Below, one piece after another: positions 45,495 through 55,594 of a DNA stretch of 64,000 nucleotides. The notes under the pieces were generated by a model. That model did not search any database and was not told where the DNA came from. It saw only the letters and a list, made by a program, of their open reading frames with translations. Position numbers and translations under genes: made by a program. Source of the stretch: Vibrio rumoiensis 1S-45 (lineage in GTDB: Bacteria > Pseudomonadota > Gammaproteobacteria > Enterobacterales > Vibrionaceae); NCBI RefSeq assembly GCF_000286955.2, contig NZ_AJYK02000115.1, positions 1-64,000 on the forward strand, given 5' to 3'. The first letter of the stretch is position 1, and each line of letters starts with the position of its first letter.

Positions 45495-47018
45495 TTAGTT
45501 TTGAGGACGCATTGCTGGGAATAAAATCACATCACGAATAGTGTGAGTGTTAGTAAATAGCATAGCTAAACGATCGATACCAATACCTTGACCCGCAGTT
45601 GGTGGCAAACCGTGTTCTAATGCATTAATGTAATCCGCATCATAGAACATTGCTTCATCATCACCCGCATCTTTGGCATCCACTTGTGCTTTAAAGCGTG
45701 CATCTTGATCTTCTGCATCATTAAGCTCAGAGAAACCATTGGCCACTTCACGACCACCAATAAAGAATTCAAAGCGATCGGTGAAGAACGGATTGGAATC
45801 ACTACGGCGAGCAAGTGGTGAAATATCTGCTGGATAGCCAGTAATAAAAGTTGGTTGGATCAACTGAGGTTCAGCCGTCTCACCAAAGATCTCTTCAAGA
45901 AGTTGACCACAAGTCCAGAAGCTTTCGACTTGGATATGTACTGATTTTGCAATCTTCACCATAAAGTCACGATCTTTAACCGTCTCTTCATTTAGATTCG
46001 CAATATCGGCATGATCTGGATTGTAGTGTTTGATCGCGTCAATCATGCTCATACGTGCATATTTACCGCCAAACTCAACCGTCTCTTCACCGTATGGCAT
46101 TGACGTTGCACCTAGCACTTCTAATGCGACTGTACTTAGCATTTCTTCAGTAAGATCCATCAGATCGTTGTAATCTGCATACGCCATGTAGAATTCCATC
46201 ATTGTGAATTCTGGATTATGGCGAGGTGATAAACCTTCGTTACGGAAGTTACGGTTCACTTCAAACACACGATCAAATCCACCAACCACCAAACGCTTCA
46301 AGTAAAGCTCAGGTGCAACACGTAAGTACATGTCGATATCTAATGCGTTATGGTGAGTAATAAATGGGCGAGCCGTCGCACCACCTGGGATCACATGCAT
46401 CATTGGTGTTTCGACTTCTAAGAAAGATTTTTTCGCCATGAAGTTGCGAATAGCCATCACTAATTTTGAACGGATGATAAACGCTGTACGAGAATCTTCA
46501 TTCACAATTAGATCAACGTAACGTTGACGGTAACGCATTTCTTGGTCAGTTAACCCGTGGAATTTCTCTGGTAGCGGACGAAGTGCTTTAGTCAGCAATT
46601 CATAGCTTTCCATATTCACGTAAAGATCACCTTTGCCTGATTTGTGCAAGGCACCTTTCACGCCGATGATGTCACCGATATCTAAACCTTGGTATTTCTC
46701 TTTTAATTCTTTTTGCACTTCTTTTGCAGCATACGCTTGAATGCGGCCAGATGTTTCTTGGATCACAAGAAATGGGCCACGTTTGGCCATCACACGACCA
46801 GCAATCGCCACAACATGATTTAATGCTTCTAAATCTTCTTTGCTCTTTTCTCCAAACTCAGCTTGAAGATCCGCAGCTAAATGCTCACGACGAAAATCAT
46901 TTGGGTGGCCATTCGCTTTACAGTTTTGACGGATGTGATCCAGTTTTGCACGACGCTCAGCAATCAGTTTGTTCTCTTCTGCTACATCGATATGATCTTG
47001 GCTATTTGACTCGGTCAT
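45495..47018 (-). CDS. lysS: LysS, lysyl-tRNA synthetase (class II)
   Basis: LysS charges tRNA-Lys. The 507-residue protein has an N-terminal OB-fold anticodon domain (about 60-165) and a class II core with motif 2 [21 protein letters not shown] and motif 3 [10 protein letters not shown]. Family-typical length. It lies 82 bases downstream of prfB, the same operon as in E. coli (recJ-prfB-lysS), with a terminator after it. Confidence 0.97.
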   Translation of the reverse strand: MTESNSQDHIDVAEENKLIAERRAKLDHIRQNCKANGHPNDFRREHLAADLQAEFGEKSKEDLEALNHVVAIAGRVMAKRGPFLVIQETSGRIQAYAAKEVQKELKEKYQGLDIGDIIGVKGALHKSGKGDLYVNMESYELLTKALRPLPEKFHGLTDQEMRYRQRYVDLIVNEDSRTAFIIRSKLVMAIRNFMAKKSFLEVETPMMHVIPGGATARPFITHHNALDIDMYLRVAPELYLKRLVVGGFDRVFEVNRNFRNEGLSPRHNPEFTMMEFYMAYADYNDLMDLTEEMLSTVALEVLGATSMPYGEETVEFGGKYARMSMIDAIKHYNPDHADIANLNEETVKDRDFMVKIAKSVHIQVESFWTCGQLLEEIFGETAEPQLIQPTFITGYPADISPLARRSDSNPFFTDRFEFFIGGREVANGFSELNDAEDQDARFKAQVDAKDAGDDEAMFYDADYINALEHGLPPTAGQGIGIDRLAMLFTNTHTIRDVILFPAMRPQN

Positions 47019-47100
47019 CAGGTGCCCTTAATAAGTAAGTTGTTTTCTGTTAAGAAAAATAATTCTGTTATTCACAAGTTGGTCTTCTGTCGTGGATTCT

Positions 47101-48199
47101 TTATAAGCCCGACTTCAAACTTGCTTCTATAAATTTATCGAGATCGCCATCGAGCACAGCTTGAGTATTGCGATTTTCAATACCAGTACGTAAATCTTTA
47201 ATACGTGAATCATCTAATACGTACGAACGGATTTGGCTGCCCCAACCGATATCAGATTTAGAATCTTCATTGGCTTGTTTTTCAGCATTCTGCTTTTGCA
47301 ATTCAAATTCAAACAATTTGGCGCGAAGTTGCTTCATCGCTTGATCTTTGTTTTTATGCTGAGAACGATCATTTTGGCACTGCACCACAATATTGGTTGG
47401 AACGTGAGTAATACGAACTGCCGATTCAGTGGTGTTAACGTGTTGACCACCCGCACCCGAAGCACGGTAGACATCAATACGTAAATCCGATGGATTAATA
47501 TCAATTTGAATATTGTCATCAATCTCTGGATAAATAAACGCAGATGCAAATGAAGTATGGCGACGGCCACCTGAATCAAACGGAGATTTACGCACTAAAC
47601 GATGCACACCGGTTTCTGTGCGTAACCACCCGTAAGCATATTCACCAGAAATGCGTACTGTCGCGCCTTTAAGGCCAGCAACATCCCCTTCTGAAACTTC
47701 AATGATTTCCGTTTTAAATCCTTTCGATTCAGCCCAACGCAAATACATACGTAGCATCATCGATGTCCAATCTTGTGCTTCAGTACCGCCAGAACCTGAT
47801 TGTAGGTCGATATAACAATCTGAAGCGTCATGATCACCGGCAAACATACGACGAAATTCAAGCTTTTCTAACTTGGCTTCCAACTCGGCAAGTTCAGGTT
47901 CGATTTCATCAAAGGTTTCTTGATCTTGCTCTTCAACAGCAAGCTCTAATAAACCTTCAACATCTTCACCACCTTGATCGAGATGATCAATAGTTTCCAC
48001 AACCGCTTCTAAAGAGGCACGTTCTTTCCCTAACGCTTGTGCACGTTCAGGCTCGTTCCATACATCGGGTTGTTCAAGTTCTGCGTTGACTTCTTCTAGA
48101 CGCTCTTTCTTGGCATCATAGTCAAAGATACCCCCTCAGAACATTCGTGCGCTCGGCAACGTCCTGAAGGCGGTTTTTGATAGGATTGATTTCAAACAT
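47101..48199 (-). CDS. prfB: PrfB, peptide chain release factor 2 (programmed +1 frameshift)
   Basis: RF2 terminates translation at UGA and UAA. The first frame runs from ATG 48197-48199 for 25 codons to an in-frame TGA at 48122-48124; after a +1 shift the second frame runs to 47101, giving 365 residues, the E. coli length. The tripeptide SPF ([12 protein letters not shown]) and GGQ (SGAGGQHVN) are present. The single-frame part starting at 48000 is only a truncated view of the gene. It lies between recJ and lysS. Confidence 0.97.
48118..48137 (-). promoter_or_regulatory. RF2 autoregulatory +1 frameshift site
   Basis: On the minus strand the site reads AGGGGGTATCTTTGAC, identical to the E. 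coli prfB site: an internal Shine-Dalgarno, then the slippery CTT and TGA stop followed by C. When RF2 is scarce the ribosome shifts from CTT to the +1 frame and completes RF2. Confidence 0.97.
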
Positions 48200-48361
48200 G
48201 TGGGCTCATCGCTAATTTGAGAAATGGGATCGTTTATAAGCGCAGAATTCTACCTAACTTACTAAGGAAGATACAGGGATTTCCATAGTGGATTGACGAA
48301 ATTCTCATCGATTTTATCGCTTCATCGGCAAAGTAATCCTGGCGATGAAGAGACAATAAGT

Positions 48362-50131
48362 TTAATTGGCTTTTAGATGCTCAACCATCAATTGCAAAGA
48401 TTGATTGCCACGAAATTCATTAATATCAAGTTTATAGGCTAAATGAACAGTTTTTACCGAAGCATCAGGCCAACGGCGTAGATCAACATTAAAAGCAATC
48501 CCGTCAATCATGATCCCAGTAGGGTGCCCTTTAAACAAAGGCTCTAGCATCATTTTAAGATGTTTCTCCCCTACCAATTTTTGGTGAAGCAACTTGAATT
48601 CACCATCAAAAATAGGCTCTGGGAAGGCTTGACCCCATGGGCCACCAGCGCGAATGTCTTCCGCCGTATGCATTGAAAACTCTTCTGGTTTTAATTCACC
48701 ATCCGACAACACCACACCTTGTAAAGCAGATGAATCTAGATCGTGTCTAACTGCTTGATCAAATAATTGGCTAAATTGCTCAAACTTATCGTGATAAATG
48801 GTTAAACCTGCCGCCATCGCATGCCCACCAAATTTCAGAATGATACCAGGGTGCTGAGTATCAATACGGTCTAATACATCGCGCATGTGTAAGCCCGGAA
48901 TTGAGCGACACGAGCCTTTGAGCACAGATTCACCAGAATCAAGTTGCCCACCATCGGCAAAAGCAATCACCGGACGATGAAATTCATCTTTGATGCGTGA
49001 GGCCAAAATGCCAATCACACCTTGATGCCAATCGGCTTGATATAAGGTTAACCCATAAGGCAGTTGTGATAGATCCGACAATCCACCTTTCGCATTCAAT
49101 AAACGCTCGCAAAATGCCATGGCTTCTTGCTTCATGCCTTGTTCAATTTCACGACGCATTAGGTTTAAGCTATCAAGCTCACTGGCCATTCTCCGAGCTG
49201 CATGAATGTTATTACACAGCAATAACTCGACGCCATAAGACATATCTTCTAACCGACCTGCAGCATTAATTCTTGGCCCTAAAGCGAACCCAAAATCTGC
49301 AGCCACTAATCGTTTGGCATCTCGTTTCGCCACTTCAATGAGCGCAACAATACCGGGGCGGCCTTTACCAGCTCGAATACGCTGCAAGCCTTGATGCACT
49401 AAAATTCGGTTATTCTCATCCAGTGGTACCACATCGGCTACCGTACCTAATGCCACTAAATCCAGTAGTTCCGCTAAGTTAGGTTCTGGCATATTTTGCT
49501 GAGTAAACCAGTTTTGTGTTCGCATCTCAGCGCGCAAGGCCAGCATTAAATAAAAGGCTACGCCGACTCCAGCTAACGCTTTGGAAGGAAAAGCACATTG
49601 TTGGAGATTAGGATTAACCATGGCATCTGCCATCGGCAATTCATGTCCCGGAAGGTGATGATCGGTGACAATAACCGTTAAGTTTTTCTCTTTGGCATAA
49701 CGCACCCCATCAATCGATGACACCCCATTATCCACTGTCATGATCACCTGTGCGCCAAGCTCTATCGCTTGATCCACCACATCAGGGCTCAATCCATAGC
49801 CATCTTCAAAACGATTCGGCACAAGGTAATCTACGTTTTGACTGCCCAACATACGGATAGCCAGAACCGATAACGCTGAACTGGTCGCACCATCGGCATC
49901 AAAATCTCCCACCACAATCACTCGTTTTTGCTCTTTAATTGCCTTAAATAGCAATTCCACTGCCAAACTAATGCCATGTAATGATTGATAAGAATGTAAT
50001 CCCTTCGCCCCTTTTTCCAGTTGGCTCACATCATCAATATTGCGATTTAAGTAAATTCGACGCAACAGCGCAGGAATCGACTCTGGCAAACGAGAAAGGT
50101 CAACATCAGGGCGACGGGTAATAGTAGTCAT
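48362..50131 (-). CDS. recJ: RecJ, single-strand 5'-3' exonuclease
   Basis: RecJ degrades single-stranded DNA 5' to 3' in RecF-pathway recombination and mismatch repair. The 589-residue protein has the DHH phosphoesterase motifs VVGDFDADGATSSA and VTDHHLPGHE, then GTVADVVPLDENNR and the DHHA1 motif KFGGHAMAAGLT. Family-typical length. It lies between yqfB and prfB; in E. coli dsbC is directly upstream, so yqfB is an insertion in the xerD-dsbC-recJ-prfB-lysS cluster. Confidence 0.97.
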   Translation of the reverse strand: MTTITRRPDVDLSRLPESIPALLRRIYLNRNIDDVSQLEKGAKGLHSYQSLHGISLAVELLFKAIKEQKRVIVVGDFDADGATSSALSVLAIRMLGSQNVDYLVPNRFEDGYGLSPDVVDQAIELGAQVIMTVDNGVSSIDGVRYAKEKNLTVIVTDHHLPGHELPMADAMVNPNLQQCAFPSKALAGVGVAFYLMLALRAEMRTQNWFTQQNMPEPNLAELLDLVALGTVADVVPLDENNRILVHQGLQRIRAGKGRPGIVALIEVAKRDAKRLVAADFGFALGPRINAAGRLEDMSYGVELLLCNNIHAARRMASELDSLNLMRREIEQGMKQEAMAFCERLLNAKGGLSDLSQLPYGLTLYQADWHQGVIGILASRIKDEFHRPVIAFADGGQLDSGESVLKGSCRSIPGLHMRDVLDRIDTQHPGIILKFGGHAMAAGLTIYHDKFEQFSQLFDQAVRHDLDSSALQGVVLSDGELKPEEFSMHTAEDIRAGGPWGQAFPEPIFDGEFKLLHQKLVGEKHLKMMLEPLFKGHPTGIMIDGIAFNVDLRRWPDASVKTVHLAYKLDINEFRGNQSLQLMVEHLKAN

Positions 50132-50147
50132 AACACTCTTTGGTTAA

Positions 50148-50483
50148 TTAATTTGATGTAGATATCAACTGGTAATGAATCACATACAACTGTTCAATAT
50201 TGGGATAAATTTCTTGAATGACTGATTGTAATTGCGGCAATGTCATATTTTCTTGCTCAGCGTGAAAGTCATTTAATTCCGAACATAACACTGCATCAAC
50301 ATTCAAGATTCTCAATTGGCAGAAAACTCGCCCAGCTTCTAATGTAGATACAGTCACAATAGAGCCTGGCACATAATGACTTTCTGCTTCATCTCGAATA
50401 GTAATGGTTTTCTTGCCCGCTAAAATATCAGCTTCAAAGCGGGCAAAAAAAGTCATCTCAGTCGGGGTAGCTGATGAGGTCAT
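50148..50483 (-). CDS. yqfB: YqfB, ASCH-domain N4-acetylcytidine amidohydrolase
   Basis: A 111-residue ASCH protein similar over its length to E. coli YqfB, which hydrolyses N4-acetylcytidine. The region FFARFEADILAGKKTITIRD holds K25 and T28, matching the reported catalytic Lys and Thr, and AEQENMTL holds the matching Glu. Its ATG overlaps the dsbC stop by one base (TAATG), which implies translational coupling with dsbC. recJ starts 17 bases after its stop. The biological link with its neighbours is not obvious. Confidence 0.88.
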   Translation of the reverse strand: MTSSATPTEMTFFARFEADILAGKKTITIRDEAESHYVPGSIVTVSTLEAGRVFCQLRILNVDAVLCSELNDFHAEQENMTLPQLQSVIQEIYPNIEQLYVIHYQLISTSN

Positions 50484-51220
50484 TATAAACCCGCAGCTTG
50501 AAGCGTTTGCAATAATTTATCTGCCGGTAAGTAACCACCCACCAACTGTCCATTTGATAATAAAATAGCAGGCGTTCCGTTAATTCCCAGTTGTGAACCA
50601 AAAGCGTATTGATCGGCGATCATTTTTTGACACTTCGGCAAATTTTTCGAATCAAAATCAAAGCGGCGATTTAATTTCACATCATCCAATGCGACTTTGC
50701 GATCGTCAGCGCACCATACTTTAGCCATCGTTTCGGCCACATTGCCCGTAGGCCCTTGACGTGGGTAAGCCATATAGCGAACGGTAATACCGGCATCGTT
50801 GTATTTTTGCATTTCTTTGTGCAATTTTACGCAGTAACCACAGGTGATATCAGTAAAGACCGTCACCACATATTTTTCATTCTTTGCTTTATACACAATC
50901 ATGTCATCAGCAAAACCTTCCACTTGCTTAGCGTATTTTTTTGCCATTAAGTCGGTAAAGTTGCCATCTTTATCTAAAGAATACATTTTACCTTGAATGA
51001 AATGATCGCCCTTATTAGTGGCAAAGAACAAACCTTGATTGGTCGTCACTTCTGCTAGCCCCTCAATCTCAGAAGGTTGAATATCCGTAACACTTAATCC
51101 TAACTTGCCAAATCGAGAACTGATCTCAGATTTATCAATGGTATCTGCTTGCACTGCCACACTGTTTAGCATCATAACAACCGATAACACAGCTGCCGGT
51201 AAAAAAGAAAGATAACGCAT
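50483..51220 (-). CDS. dsbC: DsbC, periplasmic disulfide isomerase
   Basis: DsbC reshuffles wrong disulfides in the periplasm as a V-shaped dimer kept reduced by DsbD. The 245-residue precursor has a signal peptide (about 1-25, ending VAVQA), an N-terminal dimerisation domain (about 26-85) and a thioredoxin-fold domain with the redox site TCGYCVKLH near 124 and the cis-Pro motif GTPAI near 210. It is downstream of xerD (61-base gap), as in E. coli. Confidence 0.96.
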   Translation of the reverse strand: MRYLSFLPAAVLSVVMMLNSVAVQADTIDKSEISSRFGKLGLSVTDIQPSEIEGLAEVTTNQGLFFATNKGDHFIQGKMYSLDKDGNFTDLMAKKYAKQVEGFADDMIVYKAKNEKYVVTVFTDITCGYCVKLHKEMQKYNDAGITVRYMAYPRQGPTGNVAETMAKVWCADDRKVALDDVKLNRRFDFDSKNLPKCQKMIADQYAFGSQLGINGTPAILLSNGQLVGGYLPADKLLQTLQAAGL

Positions 51221-51281
51221 GAATCACCTTAAAAATGAATAGTTATAATAAATAGAGCCATAATCACAAGGCTATGACTGA

Positions 51282-52220
51282 TTAAGCTCGCGGGTGATGC
51301 TCTTGATGGATTTGCTTCAATCGCTCAGTTGCCACGTGAGTATAAATTTGTGTGGTCGATAAGTCACTATGCCCAAGCAGCATTTGCACCACCCTGAGAT
51401 CGGCACCATGATTCAAAAGATGGGTCGCAAACGCATGACGCAAAACGTGAGGAGAAAGTGCTTCAACATCAATTCCGGCATGGACGGCATAAAATTTAAT
51501 TCGGTGCCAAAACGTTTGCCGAGTCATCTGCTGGGCTCGTTTACTTGGGAAAACAACATCAGAACTTTTCTCGCCTAATAATGCGGGCCGACCTTGCTCT
51601 AAAAAGGTTTCAATCCATTCGATTGCATTCTCCCCCATTGGCACTAAACGTTCTTTGCCACCTTTACCAATAACCCGGACTACCCCTTGACGCAAGCTCA
51701 TGTTTTCCATCGTCAAACTGATCAATTCAGTTACACGTAAGCCTGTCGCATAAAGCAGCTCAAGCATCGCTTTATCTCGCAGTTCTATCGGGTCTTCGAC
51801 AATAGGAGCCGAAAGTAAATCTTCAATTTGTTGTTCTGATAAATCTTTCGGTAGGCGCTTTGGCAACTTAGGCATAATAAGTAATGCACTTGGATCATCG
51901 GCTCTAATTTTTTCTTGGATCAAGTACTGAAAAAAACGACGTATCGCTGACAACATGCGAGCTCGGGAAGTTTGCTTAAAATCCTGCGCAACCATCCAAG
52001 CTTGGTAATCTTGTAAGTCACTATTACTGATCGTATTCCAGTCAAGCTTAGTCTTCATCATCCAGCCGACTAAGCGTTCTAAATCATAACGATACGATTG
52101 AACGGTATTTTCTGATAGCCCACGCTCTAACCAAATAGAATCTAAAAAACGCTCCACTAATAACATCTGTGTCGATTGCTTTACTTCCACAGGCTTTACT
52201 TCAAATTGCTTAGCAGACAC
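51282..52220 (-). CDS. xerD: XerD, chromosome-dimer resolution tyrosine recombinase
   Basis: XerD with XerC resolves chromosome dimers at dif under FtsK control, and in Vibrio also integrates phages such as CTX. The 312-residue protein has the SAM-like core-binding domain (about 20-105) and the catalytic domain with TGLRVTEL (Arg), VIGKGGKERLV (Lys), SPHVLRHAFATHLL (His, Arg), LGHSDLSTTQIYTHV (His and nucleophile Tyr). It is not a mobile-element integrase: location and sequence match housekeeping XerD. It is divergent from fldB. Confidence 0.97.
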   Translation of the reverse strand: MSAKQFEVKPVEVKQSTQMLLVERFLDSIWLERGLSENTVQSYRYDLERLVGWMMKTKLDWNTISNSDLQDYQAWMVAQDFKQTSRARMLSAIRRFFQYLIQEKIRADDPSALLIMPKLPKRLPKDLSEQQIEDLLSAPIVEDPIELRDKAMLELLYATGLRVTELISLTMENMSLRQGVVRVIGKGGKERLVPMGENAIEWIETFLEQGRPALLGEKSSDVVFPSKRAQQMTRQTFWHRIKFYAVHAGIDVEALSPHVLRHAFATHLLNHGADLRVVQMLLGHSDLSTTQIYTHVATERLKQIHQEHHPRA

Positions 52221-52356
52221 CTTAAACCTCGTTTATTTTTGTTGCTCTAACATGAGAGTACGGTAGGCGATCATCAATTACCATTAGTTTTCATTAATCA
52301 TTGGCTATATGTTTGTTAGAATAGAAATCCTTGTGACACATCAAAAAGATTAGTTT

Positions 52357-52875
52357 ATGAAAATTGGTTTGTTTTATGGCTCCAGCACCTGCTACACCGA
52401 AATGGCATCAGAAAAGATCCGCGCTATTATTGGGGAAGAATTAGTCGACATATACAATATTAAAGACACCCCAGTTGCAACATTACAAGAATACGACTTT
52501 CTCATTTTGGGTATTTCTACTTGGGATTTTGGTGAAATCCAAGAAGATTGGAGTGCAGTATGGCAACAAATCGATGGGCTTACTCTAAACGACAAGTACG
52601 TCGCACTATTCGGGCTCGGCGATCAAGAAGGTTATGGCGAATGGTTTCTCGATGCGATGGGAATGCTGCATGATGAATTAGCGGTGACTGGCGCGACATT
52701 CTTAGGCTACTGGCCAAATACTGGTTATGTTTTTGATAAATCGAAAGCACTAACTGAAGATGAGTCTCACTTTGTTGGTTTAGCATTGGATGAAGATTCA
52801 CAATATGAATTAAGTGATGAACGTATCGAAACTTGGTGTGAACAAATCCTCGTGGAATATCACGATAAACTGTAA
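52357..52875 (+). CDS. fldB: FldB, flavodoxin 2
   Basis: A 172-residue FMN-binding electron carrier. The FMN phosphate loop [14 protein letters not shown] is at residues 8-21, with [13 protein letters not shown] and [18 protein letters not shown] contributing flavin contacts. It aligns end to end with E. coli FldB and is divergent from xerD as in E. coli. It is SoxRS-controlled in enterics; no such site was identified here. A terminator follows. Confidence 0.95.
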   Translation: MKIGLFYGSSTCYTEMASEKIRAIIGEELVDIYNIKDTPVATLQEYDFLILGISTWDFGEIQEDWSAVWQQIDGLTLNDKYVALFGLGDQEGYGEWFLDAMGMLHDELAVTGATFLGYWPNTGYVFDKSKALTEDESHFVGLALDEDSQYELSDERIETWCEQILVEYHDKL

Positions 52876-52884
52876 GTTTTATCA

Positions 52885-52920
52885 AAAAATGGCTTAACCG
52901 ATTGGGGTTAAGCCATTTTT
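52885..52920. terminator. Bidirectional terminator of fldB and brnQ
   Basis: A 15-bp perfect stem (52885-52899 with 52906-52920) with A5 and T5 ends on the two sides. Confidence 0.93.
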
Positions 52921-52957
52921 ATATTCAATCAAATTACAACAAATCTCTGAACTGAAA

Positions 52958-54301
52958 TTATAGTGACTCTGCTTTAATTTCGTTAAGATTGGTGCTGACT
53001 TTCTCTTCAATCACTTCGATTTTTTTCGGGATAAAGAACATCGCAATGATCATCGCCAGTGTTGGTGGAATCCAAGCCATGCCGTAATCAAATAGCGGTA
53101 GGAAACTGAAGATAGACACATCCATTCCAACAACCTTTGCTGCATCAATCAGAGCAAATACTAATGACACAATCACGACGTTACGATAAGCCGCCTTACG
53201 ATTAGGCAAACGACCACGTATAAAGGTCAGTAATACAATCGCAATCGCCACTGGATACAGAGCAAATAAAACCGGCACAGAAAGCGTAATAAGTTGATTT
53301 AGCCCTACATTAGCCACAAGTGCACAAGCAGCCCCTGTAATCACAACCCACTGCTTGTAAGTTAAAGACGTAAGCGTACTAAAGTATTCGGCACATGAAG
53401 AAATTAAACCAATTGCCGTGGTTAGACAGGCAATCAACACAATTGTTGACAACACAAATTGACCTTCAGTACCAAATAGCGCTTGAACATAAAGCGTTAA
53501 CACTGTGCCACCATTGTCAGCACCTGCTGCAACTTCATTACTGGTCGCGCCTAAGTAGAACAGTGAAATATAGACAAACGCTAAACCAGCCGCCGCAATA
53601 AATGCCGCACCAATCACGTATTTAGTGACAACTTTCTTTTCCGTGATGCCTTTACTGCGCAGAGCTTCAATCACCAACGCACCAAACATCAAAGCACCAA
53701 ACGTATCCATGGTGTTATAACCATCTAAGAAGCCTGTGGTCATTGGTCGTGTCAGATAATGTGCTTGTGCTGGTAAAATTTCACCTTGAGGATAAAGAAA
53801 CACCATCACAGATAAAACAATTAAGCCCAAAAATAAAACCGGAGTTAAAACCTTACCTATCACATCCAATAATTTACCTTGATACCAAGCAAAGAACATG
53901 GCAACTAAGAAAAATACGATTGAGAACAACGTCAACTGCAATTGCTCAGGGTTAGCAATAAAAGGTTTCACCCCCATTTCATAGGCAACAAGGCCAGTAC
54001 GAGGAGCAGCAAATGCGGGGCCAATGATAATGAAGAAAAGAACAGCCATAAACGTAGCGGATTTTTTCGGCAGATCACTGGTTAACTTTTCCCAACCACC
54101 ACCAGCAACGGCAATGGCAATAATGCATAATAACGGCAAACCTACGGCTGTGATTAAAAATCCAGACATGGTTAATAGAACATGATCCCCAGCCATTTGT
54201 CCGGCAAGTGGTGGGAAAATAATGTTGCCAGCACCTAAAAAGAATGCAAACAACATGAAGCCTAAAGCGATAATATCGGTTATTTTTAACTTTTGGTTCA
54301 A
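52958..54301 (-). CDS. brnQ: BrnQ, branched-chain amino acid transporter
   Basis: A 447-residue Na+-coupled transporter (LIVCS family) for Leu, Ile and Val in the inner membrane. About 12 hydrophobic segments are visible. Family motifs include FFLGAGNIIFPPLAGQMAG near the N-terminus and GFLDGYNTMDTFGALMFG near 195. The product is full length. The 300-bp region upstream (54302-54601) is shared with divergent trmN6. Confidence 0.94.
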   Translation of the reverse strand: MNQKLKITDIIALGFMLFAFFLGAGNIIFPPLAGQMAGDHVLLTMSGFLITAVGLPLLCIIAIAVAGGGWEKLTSDLPKKSATFMAVLFFIIIGPAFAAPRTGLVAYEMGVKPFIANPEQLQLTLFSIVFFLVAMFFAWYQGKLLDVIGKVLTPVLFLGLIVLSVMVFLYPQGEILPAQAHYLTRPMTTGFLDGYNTMDTFGALMFGALVIEALRSKGITEKKVVTKYVIGAAFIAAAGLAFVYISLFYLGATSNEVAAGADNGGTVLTLYVQALFGTEGQFVLSTIVLIACLTTAIGLISSCAEYFSTLTSLTYKQWVVITGAACALVANVGLNQLITLSVPVLFALYPVAIAIVLLTFIRGRLPNRKAAYRNVVIVSLVFALIDAAKVVGMDVSIFSFLPLFDYGMAWIPPTLAMIIAMFFIPKKIEVIEEKVSTNLNEIKAESL

Positions 54302-54601
54302 AATAAACCCTTAATGTGTGTATGAGTAAACAAGAGCAAGAACGATGAAAGTGTAATCAACCGACATCTATCCCATTTGCGCAGATAATGACGAAATTTA
54401 GACTAAGTGGCAAGTCGAACACCAAAAAACACAATAAAACTGCAAACATTTGACAATAAGTTAGATAATCAAACTGAATATTAAAAAGAAATCAGATTTA
54501 AACACTCAGAAAAACGCAATAAAATGGTCATCAATTAACATAAAAACCCAATATTCGATCAAATATCAGAATGATAAACTAGATAAAGGCCATGCTTATT
54601 A
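54302..54601. other. AT-rich divergent promoter region, brnQ / trmN6
   Basis: It must hold promoters for brnQ and trmN6. It is strongly AT-rich. I see no further gene, clear operator or terminator. Confidence 0.4.
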
Positions 54602-55309
54602 ATGGATAAAACCAAAGATTTCCACTTAAAACAATTTTCTATTATTGGCGGGCATTCAGGTATGCCAGTCAGTACAGATGGCATCTTACTGGGTGCTTGG
54701 GCTAACTTACTTCATGCTCATTCGATACTCGATATTGGCACCGGTACAGGGCTGCTCGCCTTAATGTCGGCGCAACGTAATCCCAAAGCTAAAATCCAAG
54801 CTATCGACATTGATATTGATGCCGTAGATGCTGCAACAATCAATATAAAAAACAGCCCTTGGTCTGACAGGATCACAGTAGAGCAAGATGATATTACGCA
54901 GCGGCAACCCAACATGAATGTGGAGCATATCACTTGTAACCCTCCTTACTTCAACTCAGGCGAAACGACACAATCGCAAGCCAGAGCAAAAGCTCGCCAC
55001 ACGTTAACCTTAAGTCACCCAGAATTATTAATCGCTTGCCGTGCATGGTTATCAGATGAAGGTGAGGCCAGCTTTATACTGCCCAAAGCAGAAGGAAAAG
55101 CTTTTCTAGATCTCGCTCAAACACTCGGTTGGTTTATTAGCCGGATATGCGAAGTAAACACCACTGCAACAAAACCTTGTCACCGGATGTTGATCGCACT
55201 TACTCGCCGAGATATCGACATAGAATATAGCCAATTAACCATTCATGAAAACGGCCAATACAGCCGAGATTTTATTGAATTAACTAAGGACTTTTATTTA
55301 AAAATGTAA
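54602..55309 (+). CDS. trmN6: TrmN6 (YfiC), tRNA1-Val (A37) N6-methyltransferase
   Basis: TrmN6 methylates A37 of tRNA-Val(UAC). The 235-residue Rossmann methyltransferase has the SAM loop ILDIGTGTGLLALMSAQ near residue 41 and the amino-methyltransferase motif CNPPYF near 114. N-terminal FSIIGGHSGMPVSTDGILLGAW is typical. It lies next to srmB as in E. coli, but here both genes are on the same strand. Confidence 0.94.
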   Translation: MDKTKDFHLKQFSIIGGHSGMPVSTDGILLGAWANLLHAHSILDIGTGTGLLALMSAQRNPKAKIQAIDIDIDAVDAATINIKNSPWSDRITVEQDDITQRQPNMNVEHITCNPPYFNSGETTQSQARAKARHTLTLSHPELLIACRAWLSDEGEASFILPKAEGKAFLDLAQTLGWFISRICEVNTTATKPCHRMLIALTRRDIDIEYSQLTIHENGQYSRDFIELTKDFYLKM

Positions 55310-55552
55310 CAGAGGCCATATAGGCTTTAAAAAGCATCCTGCTATCAGGAAAAACACAGAGATCTCTCGCTGAAAGTGTGATCTTGAAGTATAATGCGCG
55401 ACCGTTTATCCCCTTAAAAAAACTTGGGTATACGAACCTTTTTCTGCGTGTGGCATGTGTTCACACTATCTTTATTATACTCAAAGTCATCAAGGTTACA
55501 GTGAGCAAACTTTGCCAACATGCTGTAATGTTAAGTAGACAAGTATAGAACC

Positions 55553-55594
55553 ATGTTAAACAACGCCGAATGGCTTGCTGGAGAAATTACGTGA
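55553..55594 (+). other. 13-codon upstream ORF overlapping the srmB GTG start
   Basis: ATG 55553 opens a short frame (MLNNAEWLAGEIT) whose TGA (55592-55594) overlaps the srmB GTG (55591-55593) as GTGA. The srmB ribosome site GGAG lies inside it. This could couple srmB translation to the leader, but the short ORF itself has a weak ribosome site. Confidence 0.35.

Noticed and set aside
51282-52220. Mobile-element integrase
   Set aside because: The tyrosine recombinase is housekeeping XerD by sequence and by its fldB / xerD-dsbC-recJ context; no attachment sites or phage genes are nearby.
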